This document shows, piece after piece, positions 43,521-52,501 of a stretch of DNA of 64,000 nucleotides (its first letter is position 1; each line of letters starts with the position of its first letter). This stretch comes from Cyanobacteria bacterium SZAS-4 (lineage in GTDB: Bacteria; Cyanobacteriota; Vampirovibrionia; Obscuribacterales; Obscuribacteraceae), in contig JAFEAT010000003.1 in assembly GCA_018266255.1 (NCBI GenBank), positions 248,001-312,000 on the forward strand, read 5' to 3'. The translations under genes were made by a program, and so were the position numbers. The notes beneath the pieces were generated by a model that saw only the letters and a program-made list of their open reading frames with translations, searched no databases and was not told the DNA's origin.

Positions 43521-45725
43521 TTGGCAAAGACCTGTTCTAAATGCGGCTCTGAGTTCACAGACGATGCAACGTTGTGTCCAAACGACGGATTTCCCTTGCT
43601 TTTGGGATCTTCCATGAACCAGGAAGTGTTGCGCATCGGGTCTCGCTATGTCGTTGAAGGCGAAATCGCGCGCGGCGGCATGGGAGCAATCTACAAAGCC
43701 CGGCACATAGCAATGGATAGGACCGTCGCCATCAAGTTGCTGCTTGCGGATTTTTCGTCAGATTCCGACGCCATGATGCGATTTCAGGTGGAGGCTCGTG
43801 CTGCTAGCAGCCTGAATCACCCCAACATCATCAAAATTTTCGAGTTCGATTTTACCGATCGCGGCATGCCATATCTGGTTATGGAATTTCTGGAAGGAAT
43901 GTCGTTATCGTCCGCGATAGAAGACAATCAGCGTATTCCGTATAAAGAGGCGGTGCCGCTTTTCATAGCGATCTCCTCCGCTCTCAGTCATGCTCATAAA
44001 CGCAACGTCATTCATCGCGACCTGAAGCCAAGCAACATCATGTTGGTACCAGATGATTCAGGCGTACTCTATCCCATACTCGTCGATTTCGGTATTGCTA
44101 AACTCTTTAGTGGTCAGGGTAAGACCGGCGTGCGGCTGACACAAACCGGCGAAGTTTTCGGTTCGCCTTTGTACATGAGTCCCGAACAATGCATGGCTGG
44201 CACCATGGATGCGCGCTCAGATGTTTATTCATTCGGATGCGTCATGTACGAAACGTTGGTTGGCATTCCACCGATCAATGGAAAAAACTTCATGGCGTTG
44301 ATTCATGCACATTTGTATGAGGAGCCGATCAGTTTCTCGCAACTTGCACCGAGTCTGGATGTTCCTCCAGAACTCGAAGCAATCGTATTTAAGTGTCTGG
44401 AGAAAAATCCTGACCATCGTCAGCAGTCAATGTATGAAGTACAAACAGATTTGATGAAGTTTCTAGGTGCCACCACGGGACAGGTAAATGTTGTTCAGGC
44501 GCAATCGAATTCCACTTCGCCATCTGCACCGAATGTGGTGATCGATCCAGCCGATCCACTAGCAGATGTTCGCCGCAAGGCTGACGCAGGAGAGGCGGAG
44601 GCTCAGCATGAACTAGGGTGGTGTTACCTCGAAGGTCATAATTGCGCACAGAATTACGACGAAGCTTTCAAGTGGTTTAGTCTGGCTGCTGAACAAGGCA
44701 AGGCAGAATCTTTCTATTGGCTGGCAACGCTGTATCGGGCTGGACAGGGCGTGGAGAAAGACGTAGCTCAAGCGCTGAAGTTGTATCGCCGCGGTGCAGA
44801 TGCCGGTCACCTTGCCAGTCAATCCTGTCTTGGCGACATGTACGAGTTGGGCACCGGCGTCGAAGTCGACTACGAACGCGCTCACCTCTGGCATACACGC
44901 GCCGCAGAAAAGGGACATGCTCTTTCGATGTGGGCTCTGGGCGGTCTTTATGAGAACGGTCAGGGCATTGCGGTCGATGAAAAATTGAGCGCCAAATGGT
45001 ATTTGGCCGCCGCCGAAAAAGGTCAAGTCGATGCGCAAATCAAAATTGGTAAGTTGTACTTCTCGGGTGTCGGCGTGACAATGAACCTGACAGAGGCCGC
45101 GCATTGGTACATGTGCGCCGCCCAACAGGGCAGCGACGAGGCGAAAGTCTTGCTCGGTCATTGCTACGCAAATGGCGAGGGCGTGCCGTTCGATGAAGAA
45201 GAAGCTGTTAACTGGATGAGCTATGCCGCCGAGTGTGGTAACACCGAAGCATTGAACTACATGGGCTATTGGAATGAGAACGGCATGATGGGTTTCGCAG
45301 AAGATAACGGCGCCGCGTTCCGCTGGTATTCAAAATCTGCTTTGCAGAAAGACTCATGGGCGCAATTCAAATTGGGCTGTCTATCAGAGTTTGGCTCGGG
45401 CGTACCGGTCAATTTAAAACAAGCGTTCAGATGGTACGAGCAGTCGGCGAAGCAGGGTGTCAAAGATGCGCAGTTCAATCTTGCTCTTTGCTATCGCGAT
45501 GGAAAAGGAACAAATGTCGACTCTGACAAGTATTTCGAGTGGTTATTGAAATCTGGTGAGCAAGACTACAATCTCGCGTTGCTCGAACTTGGTTTTTATT
45601 ACGAAGAGTCCGACCGCAATGAAGCTATTGTCTGGTACCAGAAAGCCGCAGACCTGGGGGAGCAAGAAGCTATCGAGAGGTTGACTACTTTGAATCAGTC
45701 GTCGACGATGCGCTCTACAATCTAA
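43521..45725 (+). CDS. Zinc-ribbon Ser/Thr protein kinase with C-terminal Sel1 repeats
   Basis: 734 residues from TTG 43521 (AGGG six bases upstream); ATG 43488 is in frame and would add 11. A zinc ribbon (CSKCGSEF...CPNDG) opens the protein. Next is a complete Hanks-type kinase: glycine loop IARGGMGAIYKA, AIKLL lysine, HRDLKPSNIM, DFGIAKLF and SPLYMSPEQC. After a short linker, about ten Sel1 repeats follow (for example AQHELGWCYLEGHNCAQNYDEAFKWFSLAAEQG). No membrane helix is visible, so it is probably cytosolic, using Sel1 repeats as a scaffold. It resembles the kinase-TPR at 52443-54854. Confidence 0.9.
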   Translation: MAKTCSKCGSEFTDDATLCPNDGFPLLLGSSMNQEVLRIGSRYVVEGEIARGGMGAIYKARHIAMDRTVAIKLLLADFSSDSDAMMRFQVEARAASSLNHPNIIKIFEFDFTDRGMPYLVMEFLEGMSLSSAIEDNQRIPYKEAVPLFIAISSALSHAHKRNVIHRDLKPSNIMLVPDDSGVLYPILVDFGIAKLFSGQGKTGVRLTQTGEVFGSPLYMSPEQCMAGTMDARSDVYSFGCVMYETLVGIPPINGKNFMALIHAHLYEEPISFSQLAPSLDVPPELEAIVFKCLEKNPDHRQQSMYEVQTDLMKFLGATTGQVNVVQAQSNSTSPSAPNVVIDPADPLADVRRKADAGEAEAQHELGWCYLEGHNCAQNYDEAFKWFSLAAEQGKAESFYWLATLYRAGQGVEKDVAQALKLYRRGADAGHLASQSCLGDMYELGTGVEVDYERAHLWHTRAAEKGHALSMWALGGLYENGQGIAVDEKLSAKWYLAAAEKGQVDAQIKIGKLYFSGVGVTMNLTEAAHWYMCAAQQGSDEAKVLLGHCYANGEGVPFDEEEAVNWMSYAAECGNTEALNYMGYWNENGMMGFAEDNGAAFRWYSKSALQKDSWAQFKLGCLSEFGSGVPVNLKQAFRWYEQSAKQGVKDAQFNLALCYRDGKGTNVDSDKYFEWLLKSGEQDYNLALLELGFYYEESDRNEAIVWYQKAADLGEQEAIERLTTLNQSSTMRSTI

Positions 45726-45850
45726 TCTTCGCCACGTAACAAAGTAATGGTTTATAGTTTTGCAGCCGAGTTCGGGTGGAACTTATCAACTAGCGCCCGC
45801 GCAGCATCTTATTGTTCGACATAGTAGTTTCCAGCTTTGGAGAGTTAAAA

Positions 45851-47845
45851 ATGCCACGAGATCTTCCAGTCGGTAACGGCAAAGTTCTGATCAACTTTGA
45901 TAAAGACTATAGAATCCGCGATATCTATTATCCTCATGTCGGACAAGAGAATCAGACGATCGGACACGTTTCGCAGTTCGGTGTTTGGGCTGATGGAAAG
46001 TTTGCCTGGGTTGGACAAGGATGGGACATCAAGCGGCATTACGTCAAAGAGAGTTTAGTCACAGACGTCTTCCTGCATCACGAAGAGTTGCAGCTTGATA
46101 TCCGCATGCACGACACTGTCGACTATTTATTCGATGTCTTTATGCGCGAAATTCATGTCACTGACACGAGCGGTAAAAATCGTGAAGTGCGGTTGTTCTT
46201 CCACCATGACTTTCATATCTCTGAAAACGAAGTTGGTGACACTGCTTTCTTCGATCCGAAGTCTGAATCGGTCATTCAATATAAGAAGAATCGTTGGTTT
46301 TTGATCAACGTTTCTAACTCCCATTTAGTTGGTGTGTCGCAGTGGTCTATTGGCAACAAAGAAGTGAACGGTTGCGAAGGCACATACAAAGATGCTGAAG
46401 ACGGTCTGCTCGCCGGCAATCCCATTGCTCAGGGCTCGGTTGATTCGACAGTTGGTGTGACTGTCAACGTTCCTGGCAAAGGCAAGGAAATTGCACACAT
46501 GTGGATGTGTTTCGGAAAAACTTATGAGGAAGTGTGTGGACTGGATGCGACAGTTCGTCGCAAAGGTCCGGATTACTTCGTTCCGAGAAATCAAAATTAT
46601 TGGCGTCTATGGGTCAATCCTGAGCACATCGACTACATGAATTTGCCACCTAAAGTTGTTGATTTGTTCAAGCGCAGCCTGCTCACGATTCGTACGCAAA
46701 TCGACGAAGGTGGCGCCATTATCGCTGCGAACGACCATGATATCGCGCAGTTTGCACGTGATACATATTCGTATATGTGGCCTCGCGACGGTGCTCTCGT
46801 TGCCCATGCGATGTCTAAAGCTGGATATCGAGATGTCGCGCACAACTTCTTCCAATTCTGCGCTGACGTGATTAAAGACGACGGTTATTTGATGCACAAG
46901 TACAATCCAGACAAGTCTTTAGCATCGAGCTGGCATCCATGGATTCGTGATGGAAAGCCAGAATTGCCGATTCAAGAAGACGAAACGGCGCTCGTGATCT
47001 GGTCGTTGTGGTCGCACTTCAGAAAGTTCCGACACGTGGAAATCATGAAGCCGTTCTACAACAAACTCGTCGTTCATGGTGCAGATTTCCTCGTTAAGTA
47101 CCGAGACGAAGTGACCAAGTTGCCACTTCCGTCGTATGACTTGTGGGAAGAGCGTTACGGCGTGCACATGTTTACTGTCGCGAGCGTCATCGGCGGGTTG
47201 AACGCCGCCGCGCATTTTGCACAGGCCCTAGGCGAGCTAGAACAACACAGGCGCTGGACTGAAGCGGCTGAAGAAATTCAAGCTGCGATGATCGAACATA
47301 TGTGGAGTGAGAAAGATAATCGCTTCTGTCGTATGGCGACGCGCACCGCCGATGGTTACAAGCTGGATATGAATATCGACGCGGCGATGTACGGTGTGTT
47401 TGCATTCGGTGCGTTGCCTCCCAACGATCCGAAGGTGAAAGCGACAATGGACGCGATTCGCGATCGTTTGTGGATCAAATCTGATGTGGGTGGTTGTGCT
47501 CGATACGAGAATGACTACTATCACCAGGTCTCGCAAGATATCGCCAATGTGCCAGGAAATCCCTGGTTCATTTGCACCATGTGGTTGGCTCAATACGACA
47601 TTGCCGCCGCCAAATCGCAAGACGGATTGCGTGACGCCGTGAAGATGTTGGAATGGGTCGCAGATCACGCGTTGCCATCGGGAGTGCTGGCAGAGCAAGT
47701 TCACCCGTACACAAATGACCCGCTCTCAGTGTCACCACTAACCTGGAGTCACGCCACGTTCGTCATGTGCGTGCTGGAGTACATTGAAAAACGGCGAGTG
47801 CTGATGCAAGACAACATCTTCGCGCACACCATCGCCCCAATGTAG
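45851..47845 (+). CDS. Glycoside hydrolase family 15 (glucoamylase/dextranase-like)
   Basis: 664 residues from ATG 45851, nine bases after GGAG; a longer frame to 45812 is unlikely. The N-terminal beta-domain (KVLINFDKDYRIRDIYYPHVGQENQT) and the (alpha/alpha)6 barrel with MWPRDGALVAHAMSKAGY, PSYDLWEERYGVHMFT (probable general acid) and VLAEQVHP...SPLTWSHATFV (probable base) fit GH15. It cleaves terminal glucose from alpha-glucans or trehalose. No signal peptide is seen, so the substrate is probably internal, such as glycogen or trehalose. Confidence 0.93.
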   Translation: MPRDLPVGNGKVLINFDKDYRIRDIYYPHVGQENQTIGHVSQFGVWADGKFAWVGQGWDIKRHYVKESLVTDVFLHHEELQLDIRMHDTVDYLFDVFMREIHVTDTSGKNREVRLFFHHDFHISENEVGDTAFFDPKSESVIQYKKNRWFLINVSNSHLVGVSQWSIGNKEVNGCEGTYKDAEDGLLAGNPIAQGSVDSTVGVTVNVPGKGKEIAHMWMCFGKTYEEVCGLDATVRRKGPDYFVPRNQNYWRLWVNPEHIDYMNLPPKVVDLFKRSLLTIRTQIDEGGAIIAANDHDIAQFARDTYSYMWPRDGALVAHAMSKAGYRDVAHNFFQFCADVIKDDGYLMHKYNPDKSLASSWHPWIRDGKPELPIQEDETALVIWSLWSHFRKFRHVEIMKPFYNKLVVHGADFLVKYRDEVTKLPLPSYDLWEERYGVHMFTVASVIGGLNAAAHFAQALGELEQHRRWTEAAEEIQAAMIEHMWSEKDNRFCRMATRTADGYKLDMNIDAAMYGVFAFGALPPNDPKVKATMDAIRDRLWIKSDVGGCARYENDYYHQVSQDIANVPGNPWFICTMWLAQYDIAAAKSQDGLRDAVKMLEWVADHALPSGVLAEQVHPYTNDPLSVSPLTWSHATFVMCVLEYIEKRRVLMQDNIFAHTIAPM

Positions 47846-47877
47846 CAAGCAAGTAGCTTGCGACGCCTCTTACGCTT

Positions 47878-49527
47878 TTATGCCAATTGCAACAAGTTGT
47901 GCGCACAAGTTACCGCAAGCGATCCATCGCCTACCGCAAAACCTACACGTTTAGTCGTGCCCGATCTTATGTCGCCAGCAGCGAGGACTCGTGGCATGCT
48001 TGTCTCTAGTGCGCACGGCATGCGGTCTTTTAGTGGCCACAATCCAGAGTTGAACGCATCGATTCCCGTCAAAACGAAACCTTTATCATCGCGTGCGATC
48101 GCATCTGTAATCCAGCTGTGATCGGCTTCTGCGCCGATGAAGACGAATACGGCGGCCGCCGGTAAAACAAACGTACCTTTTGATTTCGATTGCACTGTAA
48201 TAGTTTCAATCTGCATGCCACCATGCACTTCAGTAATTTCTGCACCTTCGTGTACGACAATATTTTTATCTTGCAAAATTCTCGTGTGCAAATACTCCGA
48301 CATGCTCGGCCCAAGCGTGCTTCGAACGACCATGTGCACCTTGCGTCCTGGGCAACAGTTAGCAAGGAACATCGCTGCCTGCCCTGCTGAATTTCCTGCT
48401 CCCACGACCGCCACGTCTTGATAGTCGTGCAGTGTCGCTTCAATACTTGTGCACGCGTAGTAGATTCCCGCACGTTCATACTTGTGCGCGTTCAGTGCTT
48501 CCAGTTTTTTCCAGCGAACACCAGCTGCAATCAACGCCACTTTCGCATTAACTACAGCGCCGCAATCCATTGTCACATCAACGCCGTCGTAGCCATCTCT
48601 GAGCGAAAGTTTGGACACACTCACAGGTGCCACCAACTGTGCGCCGAACTTGAGCATTTGCAGTACGCCGCGCGTTGCCAGTTCTGTGCCTGAAAGACCG
48701 GATGGGAAGCCGATGAAATTCTCGATTTTGGATGAGCCACCAGCTTGTCCGCCTGGTCCGAGTTTGTCGATGACGAACGTTTCCAATCCCTCTGATGCGG
48801 CATAGACAGCGGCGGTTATTCCAGCCGGTCCTGCTCCAATCACGATGAAATCTGTGGTGGCACTCGGACAGTGGCGCCAAATTCCTGCACCACGGGCGAT
48901 GTCATGTAACGATGGACGAATTAGTAGTGTGCCGTCGCGACATTCAACGGCGGGAAGCGAATCGGGCTCGCCGAGCTGCGTATGCACTCTCTTGCCGTCT
49001 TCAGTAAGCACGTCGTAGAACTGGAACGGAACGAAGTTTTTGTGCAGAAATTCGCGCACTACTGTTGTGTCTCTGCACTGCGCATGACCGAGAACTTTCA
49101 AGCCCAGTCTGCCAGACCTTTCTAAAAGCATTCTGCGCAACTGAAATGCGCTCAGCAGTGTTTCGGATAGCCTCGGCATGCGGTGTAGGATTTCGCGCAA
49201 TTTTTCATTGCTCACGCGCATGACGTGCGTCGCTCCTTTTGCTCTACCGCTGACGTTGACTGGTCGTCTGGTGAGCAGATCGATGTCGCCTGAAAATTGC
49301 CCAGGCTCATGCACGGCTAAAATGCTGTCTTCATCGTGTGGATTGAGAATTTCCAATCCACCAGATCTGACGACGAACATGTCCATGTCTGCTTTGCCTG
49401 CATTGAACAGCATGTCGCCATCCTGATAGTGCTCGCAACTTGCATAGGGCACTAACAAATCCATCTCATCTTCGGTGAGTTTCGGAAATGCATTTTGGAT
49501 CAATTCAACTGACATAGACATCGACAT
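47878..49527 (-). CDS. Cyclic-nucleotide-binding, glutaredoxin-like and TrxR-like fusion protein
   Basis: 549 residues from ATG 49527 (GGAG seven bases upstream). Three parts are visible: a cNMP-binding domain (about 12-125); a thioredoxin/glutaredoxin-like module (LKVLGHAQCRDTTVVREFLHKNFVPF...LPAVEC); and a FAD/NADPH thioredoxin reductase-like core (IVIGAGPAGITAAVYAASEG; VAVVGAGNSAGQAA; VLAAGDIR). The CxxC disulfide of true thioredoxin reductases is missing: the position reads YYACTSIEA, with one cysteine. It is likely a ligand-regulated oxidoreductase of known architecture but undefined partner. It converges on the GH15 gene. Confidence 0.87.
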   Translation of the reverse strand: MSMSMSVELIQNAFPKLTEDEMDLLVPYASCEHYQDGDMLFNAGKADMDMFVVRSGGLEILNPHDEDSILAVHEPGQFSGDIDLLTRRPVNVSGRAKGATHVMRVSNEKLREILHRMPRLSETLLSAFQLRRMLLERSGRLGLKVLGHAQCRDTTVVREFLHKNFVPFQFYDVLTEDGKRVHTQLGEPDSLPAVECRDGTLLIRPSLHDIARGAGIWRHCPSATTDFIVIGAGPAGITAAVYAASEGLETFVIDKLGPGGQAGGSSKIENFIGFPSGLSGTELATRGVLQMLKFGAQLVAPVSVSKLSLRDGYDGVDVTMDCGAVVNAKVALIAAGVRWKKLEALNAHKYERAGIYYACTSIEATLHDYQDVAVVGAGNSAGQAAMFLANCCPGRKVHMVVRSTLGPSMSEYLHTRILQDKNIVVHEGAEITEVHGGMQIETITVQSKSKGTFVLPAAAVFVFIGAEADHSWITDAIARDDKGFVLTGIDAFNSGLWPLKDRMPCALETSMPRVLAAGDIRSGTTKRVGFAVGDGSLAVTCAHNLLQLA

Positions 49528-49700
49528 AGGTAGTCTCCAAACTTGCCCGCTCTCACGGTTGCAGCGATTATCCGACGATAGTATGAGCAGCAAGCTGCCC
49601 GACTTAATGCATGAGTCGCACAGGGCGACATCGTTGAGTATATCCTTAAAAAATCAATAGCGGCTCGGTATCCAATAGCCTTTCAGTATCCGTTGGGATA

Positions 49701-50183
49701 TCAAGAACTGGCTTCGTCTTTGGCAATCGCCGCTAGCGTTGCCTTTACAGCTCCGACGTAGTCTTGAGGTTTAATGATGATTTGAGTGCCGCGTTGTCCT
49801 GCCGAGATTGAGACGCGGTCGAACTCTAGAATACTTTCGTGGGCGAAGACGGGGTAAGGCTTTTTGCACGCGAGCGCTGTCACACCGCCCCGAGTGTAAC
49901 CGGTCAAAGTTTCGACATCTTTTAATGGAGCCAACTTGACGTCGGAATTTCCGCTTATTTTTGCCACGGCTTTCAAATCAAGCTGAGTATCGCCTGGCAC
50001 CACCGCTAGTAGCACGCCGTTTTTGTTACCGATGGCGGCGAGAGTTTTGAAGACTTGATTGCACGGAAAGCCGATCTTGTTCGCCACTGTTTGAGCGGTC
50101 AGATCTTCGGGATCTACCTCATACTCTTTCAGCTCATATGGAATTTTCAACTTGTCGAGCAAGCGAGCTGCGTTCGTTTTCAT
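49701..50183 (-). CDS. ybaK: YbaK/EbsC-type aminoacyl-tRNA deacylase
   Basis: 160 residues. It matches the YbaK group that hydrolyses Cys-tRNA(Pro) and similar mischarged tRNAs: VFKTLAAIGNKNGVLLAVVPGD, KLAPLKDVETLTGYTRGGVTAL and SISAGQRGTQIIIKPQD are all conserved family blocks. It starts two bases after the PBP1A stop and so belongs to the kinase-PBP1A-ybaK operon. It is a tRNA-quality gene that rides with wall synthesis only by position. Confidence 0.92.
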   Translation of the reverse strand: MKTNAARLLDKLKIPYELKEYEVDPEDLTAQTVANKIGFPCNQVFKTLAAIGNKNGVLLAVVPGDTQLDLKAVAKISGNSDVKLAPLKDVETLTGYTRGGVTALACKKPYPVFAHESILEFDRVSISAGQRGTQIIIKPQDYVGAVKATLAAIAKDEASS

Positions 50184-50185
50184 TC

Positions 50186-52501
50186 TTAGTTGCCTCCAAC
50201 TGGCGCTAGCGAAGGAGCTTCGCCCTTTGGAATGGAAGGGGCTGGCTCAGGAGCAGGCTGATGGATCTCCGGTGCTTTCGAAGGTTCTGGTTGCGCTTCT
50301 GGCGCTTTCACTGGAGGCTCTTCTTTGTGCGTGTCAGTCTGTTGTGGTGACTCGGTGTGAGTCTGAGTTTCTGGAGCCGCTGTATGCGTCTGGTTTTCTT
50401 CTGGCGACGGCGCTGGCGGAAGTTTATCGCCGTTCTGCTCGGATGTGTTGTCGCCGTTTGCATCCGTTTCGCCATTTGCGGCTTGCTCGCCTTGAGGAGT
50501 CTGGTTTTCATCAGGGTTCAAGCCGGCTTCGGAATCTTCGATTTGCTTCAAGACACCGGGATTAATCCTGGTGATTTTCTTGGCAAACGGAACCGCAGGC
50601 AAATCAAATGCCACTGTCGGTGGTTCATGAGTTTTGTAGAAGTCAGTCATGTAGTCATGCCAGATTTTGGCCATCACAGTTCCACCAGTGACGTTGCCTC
50701 GCACTTCGCTATAGTCGTCGTTGCCGCCCCAGACTGCGGTTACGGTGTCGGGCGTAAAGCCGACGAACCAGATATCTCGAGCTTTGTCTGCTGTTCCCGT
50801 TTTTCCGGCCACGGCAATATTTGGTAGTTTGGCCAAGGTGCCGGTGCCTTTGTTCACAACATCTTGAAGGATATCAACCAGCTGAAGCACTGGCTCTGAC
50901 GGGAAGACTGACTTACCTTGTGGAGTTATCTCTTGCAGCTTATGACCTTGATTGTCGTCGATCTGTCTGATGATTTGATAGGGCATGAAAGTGCCCTTGC
51001 GCGCCAGCGTCGCATAAGCGTTTGCAAGTTCGAGTGGAGATACTGCAGATGCACCTAACGCCAGAGGTAAATCATTGTTGAGCGGGCTTGTGATTCCGGC
51101 TGCTCGAGCTGTTGCGATAATTTTGTCTGGACCCACGGCCTGAGCGATTCTTATCGAGCAGAGGTTTCGTGACAGCATCAGCGCTGTTCTCACCGATATC
51201 TTTCCAAGATAGCGTCCGTCGAAGTTTTTCGGCGAATATCTTTGACCGAAACCAACATCGATCGTCAGTGGCAAATCGTCTAGCACCGTATCTGGTTTCA
51301 ATGCGTCATCCATAATGCCGGTCAGATAAACCAGCGGTTTGAATGCGGAACCTGCTGTGTGCGGATTTGTGGCGCGGTTAAACTGGTGCGAACGATAGTC
51401 GCCAACTCCACCAACAAGAGCCAGCACGCCTCCATCCTTGACGTTGATCGTCACCAGCGCTCCCTGACTGATGCCAGTTGGCGCCGTAGCGATGCCTTTG
51501 TTCAATTCCTTTTCGGCTGCTATTTGCGCCTCTGGATCCAAATTCGTGTAGACGCGCAGACCACTTCCCCAAAGTTGCGCATCGGAGAATTGATTCTTCA
51601 GCAGTTGAACGACGTAGTTGGCGAAGTAAGGATACGGTTGCGTAGGCGCGGCACCTTTTCTGAAAACTAACTTCTTTGCCTTGACACTGTCTGCTTGTTC
51701 TTGCGAAATGAAACCTTCTTCGGCCATTGCATCAAGCACCTGGTGTTGTCGATCGAGCGCATCGGCTCTGTATTTTGGATCGCTCATTTTCGAAGGAGCG
51801 CGAATCAAGCCGGCCAGAAAAGCAGATTCGCCGATGTCCAATGCGCTGGCATGTTTGTTGAAATAGGTGCCTGCCGCGCGCTCGATGCCGTACACGCCTC
51901 TGCCGAAATAAATGTCGTTCAAATATGTTTCTAAAATTCGATTCTTGGAATTATTCAGCTCAACATCTACCGAAAGCAGAGCTTCCATGATTTTTCGTTT
52001 GGCGCTTCGATCTTGCGGGTCCAGGTAAACGTTGCGCACCAGCTGCTGCGTGATGGTCGAGCCGCCTTGCCTCATGTGCCCGGCTTTCACGTTCGTGAGG
52101 ATGGCGCGAGTGATGCCCCAGGGATCTACGCCATGATGTTCGTAGAAGCGATGATCTTCGGCCGCGATGGCAGCATGTCGAATGTGCGATGACATCTTCG
52201 AAAGCGGAATTGGAATGCTGTCTCGATCGGCATAGACAGTGGTGATGTGGTGATTGAAACGGTCGAACAGGGCGACGCCGTTACCTACTTCATACACCGT
52301 CGGCAGTGTCGAAAAGGCAGGAATGCCAAGAGCAATTTTGGTGCCCATCCAGGCGATTACGCCGCACAAAAAGAGAATTACAAGCCACATCATTCCCGCT
52401 ATGATCGGATTTGATTTTGGCTTGAAATTGCTCACAGGCGCATCATAGTCCTGAAAGAACTTTTTGCGCTTGGTCTGTTTTGTGGAGTTTCGTAAGGACA
52501 T
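50186..52501 (-). CDS. Class A penicillin-binding protein (PBP1A-like)
   Basis: About 771 residues if it begins at ATG 52501, which overlaps the kinase gene by 59 bp; the open frame runs to 52633. A cytoplasmic lead is followed by one membrane helix (IIAGMMWLVILFLCGVIAW), the GT51 transglycosylase (AAEDHRFYEHHGVDP, GGSTITQQLVRN), and the transpeptidase with SxxK in GSAFKPLVY, SRN in LSRNLCS and KTGT in AGKTGTADK. The C-terminal ~130 residues are an unusual Pro/Glu/Gln-rich tail with repeated TH/ET motifs. It polymerises and cross-links peptidoglycan. Its ribosome site is weak, which suggests coupling to the kinase gene. Confidence 0.92.
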   Translation of the reverse strand: MSLRNSTKQTKRKKFFQDYDAPVSNFKPKSNPIIAGMMWLVILFLCGVIAWMGTKIALGIPAFSTLPTVYEVGNGVALFDRFNHHITTVYADRDSIPIPLSKMSSHIRHAAIAAEDHRFYEHHGVDPWGITRAILTNVKAGHMRQGGSTITQQLVRNVYLDPQDRSAKRKIMEALLSVDVELNNSKNRILETYLNDIYFGRGVYGIERAAGTYFNKHASALDIGESAFLAGLIRAPSKMSDPKYRADALDRQHQVLDAMAEEGFISQEQADSVKAKKLVFRKGAAPTQPYPYFANYVVQLLKNQFSDAQLWGSGLRVYTNLDPEAQIAAEKELNKGIATAPTGISQGALVTINVKDGGVLALVGGVGDYRSHQFNRATNPHTAGSAFKPLVYLTGIMDDALKPDTVLDDLPLTIDVGFGQRYSPKNFDGRYLGKISVRTALMLSRNLCSIRIAQAVGPDKIIATARAAGITSPLNNDLPLALGASAVSPLELANAYATLARKGTFMPYQIIRQIDDNQGHKLQEITPQGKSVFPSEPVLQLVDILQDVVNKGTGTLAKLPNIAVAGKTGTADKARDIWFVGFTPDTVTAVWGGNDDYSEVRGNVTGGTVMAKIWHDYMTDFYKTHEPPTVAFDLPAVPFAKKITRINPGVLKQIEDSEAGLNPDENQTPQGEQAANGETDANGDNTSEQNGDKLPPAPSPEENQTHTAAPETQTHTESPQQTDTHKEEPPVKAPEAQPEPSKAPEIHQPAPEPAPSIPKGEAPSLAPVGGN

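Noticed and set aside
44613..45161. A 182-residue frame antisense to the Sel1 repeats.
   Set aside because: Shadow of the repeat codons; no independent signals.
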